Position numbers and translations under genes: made by a program | Notes under the pieces: model-generated | What the model was told of the DNA's origin: nothing | Database searches by the model: none | What the model saw: only the letters and a program-made list of their open reading frames with translations | In this document: positions 20,447 through 31,100 of the stretch, one piece after another | How positions within the stretch are numbered: the stretch's first letter is position 1 | How the letters are laid out: each line of letters opens with the position of its first letter | DNA from: Basidiobolus meristosporus CBS 931.73 | Lineage: Eukaryota; Basidiobolomycota; Basidiobolomycetes; Basidiobolales; Basidiobolaceae | Reading direction: 5' to 3' | Length of the DNA: 50,148 nt | Assembly (NCBI GenBank): GCA_002104905.1 | Contig: MCFE01000644.1 | Location: 1 to 50,148, forward strand

Positions 20447-20863
20447 CCCCTCTGCCCCCCTATGACATCATTCCGGTGGGTCTTTTGGCTTTAGTGCGTC
20501 ACAGTGGAGGTTAAGTGCGATTTAAGGATTCGAGCTATCTTTAGAATATGCCTGCAAGTGGCTAAAATGAATCCAATTGACTTCGCTGGACGATTGACGT
20601 CATCGGGCTCGACGAATCTAACCACTCCTGGCTGGTGCCCCACCACAAAAGTCTAGACATTGGTTTCCGAACCTGTGCCGACCTAAATTGGGTTAGTGAT
20701 CGAGGACCGAAAACATCGCGAATTGACCAACTTTTTTCATGCACTATGAGGTCATGGAGCCATCAGGACAGTGGGTGAGATGCTGAGGTGCGATACAGTG
20801 GTATCACTCACCAGAAGCCGGTTGGGTTTCTCGTTTTCCGAAGCTCAGGGCTTGGAGGGAGCG
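20447..20863. other. divergent promoter region of the two small genes
   Basis: 417 bp between the two TATA boxes. No ORF is supported. Any shared regulatory site for the pair should lie here; I could not identify one with certainty. Confidence 0.4.
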
Positions 20864-20871
20864 TATAAATA
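20864..20871 (+). promoter_or_regulatory. TATA box of the 69-aa gene
   Basis: TATAAATA on the plus strand, about 45 nt upstream of the ATG at 20917. It mirrors the box at 20439-20446 on the other strand. Confidence 0.5.
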
Positions 20872-20916
20872 TTTCCCCACCTAGATGATATCTCCACCAT
20901 ACTGCTTCCAAAATCC

Positions 20917-21126
20917 ATGAACATCGGGCTCAACCTTCGCTTCCCGCTCCTCACCACCACAGTGGTGAACCCATCCGAACATGCGCTCAAGCCTCTGCAC
21001 GGCAAGGCGATGGACGATCAGTCAGCCGTCAGACAGTACCACCAGGGGCTTGCCCTTCAATATCGATACCTTCTACTTTCCATCATGATCCAGGCCACGG
21101 ATCCGGCTGTTGGGAAGGGGTTGTGA
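20917..21126 (+). CDS. small protein (69 aa), paralogue of the one at 20256
   Basis: The first ATG after the TATA box is at 20917; an inner ATG at 21010 would give 38 residues, closer in size to the paralogue. Residues 41-63 carry YHQGLALQYRYLLLSIMIQATD, matching the minus-strand protein in about 12 of 24 positions with many synonymous differences, as expected for selected coding sequence. The family is unknown and there is no signal peptide. The stop codon overlaps a perfect splice donor word (GTGAGT), so the true C-terminus could lie in a further exon. I see no clear downstream continuation. Confidence 0.5.
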   Translation: MNIGLNLRFPLLTTTVVNPSEHALKPLHGKAMDDQSAVRQYHQGLALQYRYLLLSIMIQATDPAVGKGL

Positions 21127-21556
21127 GTGTGAATCAAGGATTCCAGTGTACAGATGATCTTTTGAGCCTAATCCAGACGTGTAATATAGTTCTCATGATT
21201 CTCCAAAGATACCATTCCCCTTCCACACCCACCCAAATTGACCGCCCAGATCTTCGAGAGCAATCCAATGAAATTCGTTCCGAATAAATCCCCGCCACTC
21301 CCTTCCCCTTCCCTTCCCCTTTCGCTTTCCCTTCCCTCTCCTCACCCATCGCTCACCTCCCCCGACCCAGGGGGTAGGAAAGGGTGGGCAGGTCGGGGTT
21401 AGGAAATGGCGGTGAAACCGGGTCATTTGAACATCGATTTGTTTCATTCAGTTGATTGGGAATAGAAAAGCATCGAGTGGTGAGTATACATATTTACATG
21501 TCAGAGGGGTTCCCTCGCTGAAAGACTAAAATCCCGGGTGGTTTCGGTGGTCTAGC
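21127..21556. other. intergenic with a polypyrimidine tract
   Basis: Contains an almost pure pyrimidine stretch at about 21296-21346 made of CCCTTCC words. The ORFs seen opposite it are low-complexity Gly/Lys/Arg artefacts. No gene is supported. Confidence 0.5.
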
Positions 21557-22556
21557 CTAATTTGGCCAGTCGCAGATGATCGCGTCCCCGAACGGTTTAC
21601 ATACGGTTCCTGGAGCGCACGAGGACTTGGTCCACTTTCCAAAGGTACACTAGGCGAAGGTGGTTTGATTCTCACCGACGCGGCGGTAGGCCCCATGCTG
21701 GCAAGGTTCCGTATGGGGGAAACAGACGAGGTAGGTTTCACAGTGGGAGTCACGCTCGCCGAAGATTGCATCGTTGTGGTGGGGGTTACTACATCAGTTG
21801 AGGATTCAGTCGCCGAAGTGACGGTGTCCGTAGGAGTGGCCTCACCAGTTGAAGACTCCGTAACGGTAGGCTTCGACGTACTCGCGGTGGTAGCCGTTGG
21901 ATTTTGAGTGGGAGCGGGAGTGTCAGTTGAGGTCTCCTCATCAACTGAAGAGCTGGTCACGGTAGGGGCAGTACTACTTTGCATTGAAGTCTCTACATCG
22001 GTGCTGGACGCAGTAGGAGTCTCTACGCCAGTGCTGATCTCAGTAGGAACTGGTGTCTCCGTGACAGTATCTGTGGGTGTCTCGGTAATACTTTCGGTAG
22101 GAGTTTCCACGTCAGTACTGGACTAGTTTCTGTTGTGGTATCCGTAACACTTCCAGTTGGGGTCTCAGGGGCAACAGTGTCTGTTGGAGTTTCTATACCA
22201 CTTTCAGTTGTGGTTTCAGTGGGAGGCAGTGTTTCTACATCAGTATCGCTCTCTGTAGGAGTTTCAACGTCAGTAGTAGTCTCAGCAGGTGCCTCTGTTT
22301 CGGTAGAATTATCGGTGGGAGGCTCAGCCGCAGTGGTGGTAGAGTCAGCCGGAGTCTCTGCATCCGTAGCAGTGTCAGTAGGTACTTCCGTGGCACCATC
22401 CGTAGTGGTATCGGTGGGGGCTGTAGTGTCTGTAGCACTATCAGTAGTTGCTTCGGGAGCGCTCTCAGTCGGTTCTTTATCCGTCGGAGTGGCAGTATCT
22501 GCTGGAGATTCTGAGCCTGTGAGTAGTATACCAGAAGTGTCACAAGACTTGCAACT
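21557..22556 (-). pseudogene. Thr/Ser/Pro-rich secreted-type protein with C-terminal CBM19-like chitin-binding domain, broken
   Basis: On the minus strand, an open stretch from 22556 reads CKSCDTSG and then a long mucin-like region built on (D/E)TPT(D/E) words. It runs to about 21710 with a frame change near 22118-22126. In another frame, 21703-21557 encodes a Cys-rich module with CQHGAYR, FGKWTKSSCAPGTVCKPFG and AIICDWPN, the spacing of fungal CBM19-type chitin-binding domains. This module is interrupted by a TAG at 21650-21652 where the family has a Gln, and its second Cys position is Arg. The lesions are therefore two frame changes, one stop and one lost Cys. No start codon or signal peptide is found, because a TGA closes the frame at 22557. 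The intact ancestor was presumably a cell-wall or secreted protein with an O-glycosylated stalk. Confidence 0.65.
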
Positions 22557-23396
22557 TCATCTTTATAAATGAGGCTTGTTTGTTCAATATTCCATGAAAG
22601 CCAATATGAGCGTTTTCATATCTTCGATGTGCTTCGTATCGTTTCCTTCTACGTAATACTCTCCATTTGCAGTGGCCTTTCCATTAATAGTATTCATTTC
22701 ATAGTGCATTCGACGTCGTAGGCCCTTGCCAGTGAATGGCCTCTGGAATTGGCTCAATCCTTTCTATTTTGTGTAGATTAAAGTTTGTGTTCACCAAGTA
22801 GTCATTAGCCAATCACTGCAAGTCCAACTTTGTCTTTCAAATCGGTACGGATTGAATCAGCTTAGAATACATCGGGATGATGATCTTAGGTGGATCGCAA
22901 TGCTAGCAGACATTCTCCTTTGGTATCATTGGATTGTGATATTAGCAGACATTCTTTAGTATCAATTCACCGCCGAAGTGAGGTTGACAGCTAATATCGC
23001 CATATTGCTCCAGTCTAGATATGAGGAGGGCGCATTTCCTGATTTGTCCGCAATCCTTTTGTAGTGTTTTAGGCTACCACGCTTAGTGACTGACAATTCC
23101 CCCAAAAGCTGAACTAGTGTAACCTTCGGAATTGAACTCACCGCTTTGTGAGTATATCTATCGACAGCAAGGACGCTCAAGTCTGTGTGAATATTACGAA
23201 TTTATTCAATAAGTCTCCGGGATGCTACAACCAACGGTTGAGGCGGATGGTTCATTGTGTGCGACCGGTATTTCTCGTCGGTCTTTGCTTCCCCAAAACC
23301 GACACGATTCTTATATACCAGGCAACTGCTGTGAGCGCGGATTCTGTCTATTCCTCTCTCACATCCTTGGCCCAAGTCGAGAAGATTCTCGCTGCA
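22557..23396. other. intergenic upstream of the receptor gene
   Basis: 840 bp with an imperfect local duplication near 22905-22965 (two GCAGACATTCT words about 40 bp apart). The frame of the receptor is open back to 23148 but without an ATG. The lost 5' end of the chitin-binding pseudogene would lie here; I did not find it. Confidence 0.4.
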
Positions 23397-24385
23397 ATGG
23401 GGCTGAAACAGAGCGCCATCCTTTACAACTTGAACATAGTGTCTAATGCTCTCTCTCTTTTTGGGTGCTTGTTTGTCATAATCAACTACCATTTGATCTA
23501 TCGTCGGTTTCTTATAACGCTTCGGACTCGATTAAAGTGCATCATACTTCACTGTTGTTACTCTCCATCAATAACGTTCTTCTGAGTGGTGGGGGCCTGG
23601 TTTACTCGTTACTAGATTGGAATGCAACCCGAACATTCTGTATTCTACAGGGTCTGCATATGACCTTCTTCAACCTCGCCAACTTTCTTTGGGGAGTATG
23701 CATATGCCTGAACGTGTGAGTGATTGACTCTGCTGTGTGACGCAACCAATGGTGTCTAACCCATTATCCTGTAGATATCTGATCCTTCTTCCTCCGGAAA
23801 AACTGGTCTTTTTACGTCGCAACCTCATCTACAAATTTGGCTTCTTCTCATTCGGCATCCCAGTCATCTTGATTATACCTCTTCTTGCTCGATTGAGCAG
23901 CATCGGAACGTTGGTCCGTGGTAGGGGCCCAGACTCGCTTACTGGTCGTCGACCATACTAATTGGTATCTGTTCAGGTGCTGGATAAAGGCAAATGACCT
24001 CCGCTGGGGTGTCTTCTACGGCTGGCTACTGTTTGCATTTCTGATGTATATATTTCTACTGAGCCTGATATTGGTGCATCTGTTCCGAATGAGAAATGCT
24101 GCCGGTAGGAAGGTCCATCACCCATACGAGAAGATGGTCAGTCGATATGCCCTCTACGTGGTAGCCTTCTTTGTTTGCTGGGGGCCAGGGGTGGTCAGTC
24201 GTGTGTTCGAGCTATCCAATCCCACCTTCCACAATTTCCCCCTTCTGGCTGTTCACACGTTTTTCAGCGTGTCCCTCTCATTCTGGTTGAGCTTGATATG
24301 GGGCTTCACCACCAGCCTAGCCCGAAGTGTACCAGATCATTTGGAAGCACGGGTGGTCCCACGTCACCCCCATACAACAGTTTGA
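23397..24385 (+). CDS. 7TM receptor, Git3/cAMP-receptor-like, three exons, one frame break
   Basis: Exons are 23397-23715, 23775-23909 and 23977-24385; about 287 residues. I chose the ATG at 23397 (MGLKQSAILYNL) because it leaves a short extracellular N-terminus before TM1, usual for this class; upstream frame has only GTG. Seven hydrophobic helices are visible: SLFGCLFVIINYHLI, TSLLLLSINNVLLSGGGLVY, a third ending NFLWGVCICLNVYLIL, FFSFGIPVILIIPLL, VFYGWLLFAFLMYIFLLSLI, ALYVVAFFVCWGPGVV and FFSVSLSFWLSLIWGF. The NFLW motif of TM3 and the layout fit fungal Git3 or Dictyostelium CAR-like receptors that signal through G proteins at the plasma membrane. The ligand is unknown. At 23508-23510 one T appears to be missing from a T run, which breaks the frame between TM1 and TM2; homology resumes at SYNASDSIKVHH. 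The tail is short. Confidence 0.7.
23716..23774 (+). other. intron 1 of the receptor gene
   Basis: 59 nt, donor GTGAGT, branch-like GTCTAAC, acceptor CTGTAG. Splicing joins CICLN to VYLILL and keeps the third membrane helix continuous. Confidence 0.75.
23910..23976 (+). other. intron 2 of the receptor gene (donor uncertain)
   Basis: The acceptor (TACTAAT branch-like word, then CTGTTCAG) is convincing. The donor GTTGGT at 23910 is the one that keeps phase, giving 67 nt; GTAGGG at 23922 would be out of phase. The exact exon 2 end is therefore uncertain. Confidence 0.5.
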
Positions 24386-26451
24386 CTCTTGGAGCTCTGC
24401 GTTCACTGGATTGAAAGGGTTGGAGCTCCCACAGCCACCAGATGACGCGCGATAACTCAGCCATTGATGTGCCAGAACCACCAATTGCTACGCTTATACA
24501 CCGCATCCACGAAACGCTCCAGTCACACTGCCTGGATCTTGGCTAGAGAACGCACCCGACAAGCCCTGACCATCTATGCACCAGTCTTTTCCGAGGGATA
24601 AGTTGCGGATCCATGGATTTCCAAGATGGAATGTTTGGTAGCCGTTCATAACGTGATCCGTGTTCTAAATAAACCTAAGCATGTTGAGTCATCAGGCGTG
24701 GCTGACGTGCCAATCTAGATCTTACGGGGTTGAGATGGAGCAACCGGATTCCAGAAGAAGGGGCGTAGTATCGATGGGAACCTCGGGAGGTTTTGGAGTA
24801 ACTAACACTACACCCACCGCCACAATGCTGAGGTGTCAACCCATCTCCAGCGATATCTAGGGCTTGGTCCTCAATACCAACTGTATCATGTGTGTGGCTG
24901 CAGGAATGCCAGTTGTTGCAAGCACTGGACAAGTCTCTGACCGTATAGATGCTAATTACTTCATTCAGTGCCCTGTTTATGTACCTGCTGCTGACATATC
25001 ACTAGACATCTAACCATATTTGGTCAGCCAAAAGTGATCGGCACTGGAGGATGTATATATGTTATTTCTCCAAAACCTAGAGCGCAATATATCGTCCGGT
25101 TAGTGACGCACGGGTTAATAAGAGATTATTAATGTCATGAACAGCCGAAGTTGGTTGTGTTTCCGTGCCACGCTTGCCATATCTAGAAATTCCATCCAGT
25201 GCGGGTAGCCGCCGATGAAGTTCTGTCTTGGGTTTCCCCAGTGCTGAGGGGAGTGACCGCGCAGTATACGGATTACTAGTGGAGGCAACAAACACGACCG
25301 AAGACTTCAAGTTGCCCCAAATTTCTACACGGTAAACATGGCCATCTCAATATTTGGGCCAATATGGATTACGGTAGTGTGATTGGAATGAAGAATTGAG
25401 AGTCGCACTTTCTTCCCAAGCCCCCTGACCAATTGGCAATACTCTCCATGGTCCGAAACCATGGGTGATATACTTGTTCTACTAAATGATTGCCATGACT
25501 ACAGCTTAGTTATGCTTCGCTAAGCATAATGGAAATATATCTGTATTAAGAAATTCCCCATGACGCATCAAGTAGAAATTCCCTGGTTGCGGTATCTGTT
25601 GAGCTGAGTTATAGTGCCATGGCATTTCCAAGAGCCTGGTCAAAGTGATAATGGGGTTGCCAGGAGAAACCTTCTGATAATATGTAGAGTATGCTGAAGC
25701 ATCTGCAGATTTTGGTAGCTTGTTGGCTCTTCTAATTGAGAGATCTAGCCAATCAAATTGCTTGGTAGAAATAAAGTCAACAACTTTGCAATCAGCCTAG
25801 AAGAAGCCAATGCTGTTTTGAAAGAAGCTATTAAACCCAGCCAAAGGGCAGCCAAACCACTCACATGTATACTCAGAAGCTTTATAAGTTACAATGTATC
25901 TGTTACAAAATGAAGTGCAGGAAGTCATCAAAACATTGAAACTCAGTATATTAAGCTTAATATGCATACTCCACTATGCAGGTATAGGATATCCATTCTA
26001 GCCTGGGGAACACAGGCTGAACAAACAATGCTTAGAGTGGGCAATAGCCACTTGGCCTAGCTAGGCCTACAAAGATAGTAAGGAGTAGAAAGCACTTGCT
26101 AACTTGGTGCTTTAGCCAAGAAAAGATACAATCTGCTTGTGTTTTACTGATGTGATCATTGTTATTTTTCTGGCCAATTTTGATACATTATATTCCACAA
26201 TCTGTCAATAGCTTTTAGATTGTAGAGGTTGTCTAGCTTTGGTGCTAGCCAAAATACCCCAAATGTGCGGATTGGCCAAACAAGTGTCTGCAATATAAAG
26301 AGACTTGTGATGTAGAGCAACAGGATTACTTGATCCATAAGCAAGCATGTCTAGTAAGCTAAGCATTAGATGTAAGTATGGTGCCAACTGATTCTGCTGT
26401 CAATTCCAGGGAATAGTGTGTTGTGAAAATTCATAATTGTACTTCAATATG
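24386..26451. other. long region without recognisable genes
   Basis: 2.1 kb at the boundary between the gene island and the transposon nest. Composition becomes AT-rich from about 25.5 kb. Short features only: a hairpin at 25510-25529 (TTATGCTT, 4-nt loop, AAGCATAA) and a 14-bp palindrome at 26054-26067. ORFs of 60-85 codons have no recognisable features. Confidence 0.45.
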
Positions 26452-26519
26452 AGAAATTCCAGTAAGAGCAGTAGTAGGCATTGCAGAGAGTGACAGCTTG
26501 GGTGCCACATAACACTGCT
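26452..26519 (-). pseudogene. short copia gag-start fragment
   Basis: About 68 bp on the minus strand matching the region from the primer-binding site to the first gag codons (MPTTALTGIS-like). It adjoins the LTR at 26520-26856 and is truncated abruptly. Confidence 0.6.
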
Positions 26520-26856
26520 AGATTGTAAGAGTCTTGGAGATACTTGGAAGTGATTTGGAGAAGCAAGTGGATTATGTGGTTTTCACTTGATGATTTATTG
26601 AATGTAAAAGTAGTATTTATACTTTTACATGGTCTTGGCATTACAAACACATAGAATAGGCTAAGGAAGGTCCCAAGAACATGTGTGCAAAGTTTGGGGC
26701 TGTTTGGACAACTTATCTAATTTTCATGTTCTGTGGTGAAATATTCTAAGTAAATCCCAACAAGGAATTTGGTTAGTATTCTCTAGGATTTGAAGGTAAT
26801 GATCTAAGTGACTAAGTTAGGTGAATATTTAGGTGGAAATACAAATTTTTACAACA
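26520..26856 (-). repeat. copia LTR, 3' LTR of the older minus-strand element
   Basis: About 337 bp with a slightly degenerate outer end and an intact CAACA inner end. On its plus-strand right side comes CTCCCACTC (the complement of the polypurine tract GAGTGGGAG) and then RNase H. On its left side is a gag start. It is therefore flanked on both sides by element sequence. Confidence 0.75.
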
Positions 26857-27816
26857 CTCCCACTCAGCTAAATGTTCATACTGACTAGTCCTAATTTTGA
26901 CCTAAGATATTCAAACTTGTCTCTAGCTAATGGTTTGGTGAATATGTGTGCAACCATTTCATCTGAGGGACAGTAAACTTTGCTAACTAAGTTATTCTGC
27001 TATAGCTTCAATTATGAAATGATGTCTAATATCTATGTGCTTAGTTCTAGCATGAAAAATTGGATATCTATCTTGTTGTATATCTCCTGAATTATCTTGA
27101 AATAAGGTAATAGACAGTTTTTGACATAGGCATAAATCTGTAAAAAGCTTTCTTAACCTTATTACTTCTTTTGTAGCCTCACTGGCTGCAATATACTCCG
27201 CTTCTATGATAGAAAGTGCTACAGTTGGTTGCTTTCTTAAATTTCATGAAATTGCTCCTTTACAGTAAAGAAAGGTGTATCCTGAGGTGGATCTTCTGTC
27301 TTCCAAATTTTGTCCACAATCAGCATCAGAGCATCCCACTAGATCCTGTTCTGAATCCTCATAAGTGTATCTTGAGCAGATATCAGCAGTTCCTTTTAAG
27401 TATCTAAAAATCTGCTTAACTGCTGCAATATGATCAGATCCATAGTTCTTGTTATGTTGGCTGACAGCTCTCTCTGAATATGAGATATCTGGACATGTTT
27501 CAAGCATGCTCTCTATCAGACTGCCAACCATAGATTGATAAGGAAAGTTAGGGCTTTCAGATGACACCAAGCTCTCTTGTTTTGGTTGAGTTTTGACCAA
27601 GTTAAGGTTTGTCTCCATTGGGGTAGCTGTTGGTTTACAGTCTTCCATTTTGTACTTCTTTAGTATATCTTGAATATACTTGGATTGGCTTAGGGTGATA
27701 GTCTGGGTACTTCTGTCTATGGAGAACTTAATCCCTAAGTAGTAACTGAGTTCTCCTTGATTGGACATCTTGAACTCCTTAGATAGGCGGGATTTAGTCA
27801 CTTCCAATGTTGCTAG
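26857..27816 (-). pseudogene. older copia element: RNase H and end of RT
   Basis: Minus-strand remnant with the RNase H end, then RT sequence including GELSYYLGIKFSIDRSTQ, YIQDILKKYKMEDCKPTATPM and a RRSTSGYTFLYCKGAIS RNase H segment. Several frame changes. It stops at 27816, where the complete plus-strand element begins. The reading continues at 32501 beyond that element. Confidence 0.85.
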
Positions 27817-28164
27817 TGTTGTAAAAATTTGTAATTCCACCTAAATATTCACCTAACTTAGTCACTTAGATCATTACCCTCAAATCCTAGAGAATACTGA
27901 CCAAATTCCTTGTTGGGATTTACTTAGAATATTTTCACCAAAATGCCAGGTACCCAGAACATGAAAATACTCAAAGTTGTCCAAACAGCCCCAAGCTTTG
28001 CACACATGTTCTTGGGACCATCCTTAACCTATTCTATGTGTTTGTTATGCCAAGATCATGTAAAGTATAAGTACTACTTTTACATTCAATAAATCATTAA
28101 GTGAAAACCACATAATCTACTTGTCCTCCCAATCACTTCCAATATCTCCAAGACTCTTACAACA
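27817..28164 (+). repeat. left LTR of the complete copia element
   Basis: 348 bp, TGTTG...CAACA. It should hold the promoter and start of the genomic RNA. Part of the downstream LTR can be read in frame with gag, which is a by-product of its composition. Confidence 0.9.
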
Positions 28165-28177
28165 GGTTTTGAGCCCC
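28165..28177 (+). other. primer-binding site complementary to initiator tRNA-Met anticodon region
   Basis: Directly after the LTR. The family consensus from the other copies (728-740 and 1312-1324, minus) is GGTTATGAGCCCC; this copy has one change (GGTTTTGAGCCCC). The complement GGGGCTCATAACC matches the anticodon arm of initiator tRNA-Met (GGGCUCAUAACC in yeast) rather than a tRNA 3' end, which would require TGG at the start. This is the half-tRNA priming known from Drosophila copia and yeast Ty5. Confidence 0.7.
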
Positions 28178-28197
28178 AAACTGTCACTCTATGCAAT

Positions 28198-31100
28198 GTC
28201 TACTACTGCTATTACTGAAATTTTTCCCTCTGCTGAAAAGTTGAATGGATCTAACTACCAAGTGTGGAAGGTGAAGATGAAGATGCTGCTACAAGAAAGA
28301 GGCCTTTGGGATATTGTCAAGGGAGAAGAATACCCTCCTAAAAACATGGGAGGGGAAGCCTTGAAGTACCAGAAGAAAGAACAAAGTGCCTTTAACTGCA
28401 ATTGCCTTAATGTCAAGGACAAATTGCTAATTCAATGCTCAAGAGCAAAAACAGCAAAGAATGCCTGGAAGGCATTAGAAGACACCAACCAGTCATGTTC
28501 AGCTGCTAAGAAGATGTATCTGAGATGAAAATTCCTTACTACAAAGATGCTGCCAGGAGAAGAAATGAAAAGTCTAATTAACAGAATTACCCTGCTGGTA
28601 GATGAGATAGAATCTGTGGGTGTACCAACTACTGATGAGTATGTGATAGTTACCATCCTGAATAGCCTGACAGACAAGTTTCAGGGCCTTGTATCAGCCC
28701 TAGAGTCCAGACCTGAAGATTTAACCTTAAATTACGTATATGGAAGGCTCCTGGATGAAGAATTAAGAAAATCAAGCGCCAATAAGAAGGAAGAAGAAAA
28801 TGCTTTAATAAGCAATGATAACCAACAAAGGAGGTACCCAAGACCCTACAAAGGCAACAGTAGCCTGTTTTGCAACTACTGCAAAAGGGAAGGACACATA
28901 TCAGACCAGTGTCTCAGAAAGAGAGATTATCAGCAAAAGAAGCCTGAATATGGAAATGATGCAACAACTGAAGATAGACTATTCATATCTGCACTAAATA
29001 TGACCACAAACAAGGATTCTCAGATGTGGTAAGCTGACTCTGGAGCTTCCCAACACTTTACACACCAAAAAGACCTTTTTACCCAATATTAAGAAATTCC
29101 AATTAAGAAGGTTTTCATGGGTGTCTATAGAACACTTGATGCAGTGGGAGAAGGAACTATCCAAGTAAACCTTAGAAGCAGTGAAGGAAGCCATACACTG
29201 ACCTTTAAAGAAGTACTCTATGTACCAGAAATTGCCAAGAACCTACTCTCTGTAAGCAAGGCCACAGCAGAAGGACTCAGTTTCAGATTTGACAATTCTG
29301 GATGCAGCATCACTGATCAAAATAGTACCCATATTGCTTTGGGCATCAGAGATCAGAATCAATACAAATTGACTTATATTCCATCATATTTGGAAGCCAA
29401 TATAAGTAACTTAAATGAAGAAACACCAATGCTTTGGCACAGGAGATTTGGGCACATCAATTTTGATTATTTGTGCAAAATGATTAAAGAACAGCTAATT
29501 TCTGGAGTGAGAATTGATCCCCCAGCTAATTTGGAGCACTGTGAAGCCTGCATATATGGGAAACAAGCCAGACAACCATTCAAGAGCTCTGGGTTAATCA
29601 AAACTAAGAAAAAATTAGATCTAATTCACTCAGATCTGTGTGGACCTATGCTAAATTTATCCTTAGGGGGGATGAAGGATTTAAACACTTTTATTGATGA
29701 TTATACAAGATACATGTGGGTCTACTTCATGGAGAGAAAGGAAGAAGCTCTGTCTAAGTTCAGGGAGTTTAAAGCCATGGTGGAGAGAGAAACTGGTGAA
29801 AACATCAAGAAAATACGCTCTGACAATGTTGGAGAATATACCTCAAAACTCTTCATCCACTTCTGCAAAATTCATAGGATAAAGCAAGAGACTACTGTAC
29901 CATACTCCCCACAGCAAGATGGAGTAGCAGAATGTGCTAACAGATCAATAATTGATATGGCAAGATCTATGATCCATGATCAAAAATTATCCTATGATTT
30001 CTGGGTGGTATCAGTTGCCCCTGCTGTATACCTTAAAAATAGGAGTTATAACAGAATACTTTGTGATTCTACTCCATTTGAAGCATGGTATGGATACAGA
30101 CCAAGTGCAGAACATCTAAGAATATTTGGGTGTACAGCATATGCCAAAAAAACTGGCCAGAAATCAGTCAAAATTTGAGCCAAAAAGTGTGAAATGCATA
30201 TTTTTGGGCCACTGCAATGAGAGTAAGGGATACAGACTCTACAATACCAAAGCAAAGAAGCTTATCAAGTCCAGGGAAGTTTTGTTTGATGAAAATTCAA
30301 AATTTTCACAAAAAATGACATCAGCTGATGTTGAAAATTTAATCTCAAGTCTACCAATTGTCAGGATTGAATCAAAGCAAAACAATGAGAACTTTTTCAC
30401 TCCAGAGGACTCTACAACCATGGTTCAGCCAGAATCAGTGCCCAGGAATATCCCAGAAGTAATCATTCCAGTATCAAATGCCCGGAGATCCAATTGGACA
30501 AAAAATAGCCCAAATTACTATATCAATGAGGGTACAAACTTAGCCTATGCCTATTTAGTCCATGTTGATGAGCCCCAGACTGTAAAAGAGGTCCTAAATA
30601 GCCCTCAGACAAAGTTTTGGAGATCTGCAATGACTGAGGAATATCAGGCCCTGATGGAAAATCAAACTTGGGACTTAATCATATTACCAAACAACCAAAA
30701 ATCAATTGGATGCAGATGGGTCTTTAAGACAAGATACAAGGCTGATGGCACAATTGAAAGATACAAAGCAAGACTTGTAGCCAAAGGATACTCTGAAACA
30801 ACAGGACTTGACTATACTGAGACCTTTGCACCGGTAGCCAAGTTTAATTCCATCAGATTAATATTGGCTATTGCAGCCAAATATAAGTTTTTTATTCACC
30901 AAATGGATGTAAAAACTGCATTTTTGAATGGAGAATTTGATCAGGACGTGTATATGAGCCAGCCTGATGGGTTTATTGACCAAGATAACCACCATTTGGT
31001 CTGCAAACTTAAAAAGTCACTATATGGTCTCAAACAATGACCAAGAGCCTTAAATTGCAAGATGGATTCTTATTTGGAATCTTTGAGTTTCAAAAGAAGT

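Noticed and set aside
21665-22572. Plus-strand Val/Ser/Gly-rich ORFs
   Set aside because: They are the complement of the minus-strand Thr/Ser/Pro repeat; the chitin-binding module on the minus strand decides the direction.
25510-25529. Hairpin of 8-bp arms with a 4-nt loop
   Set aside because: Isolated, with no U tract or gene context; expected by chance in a window this long.
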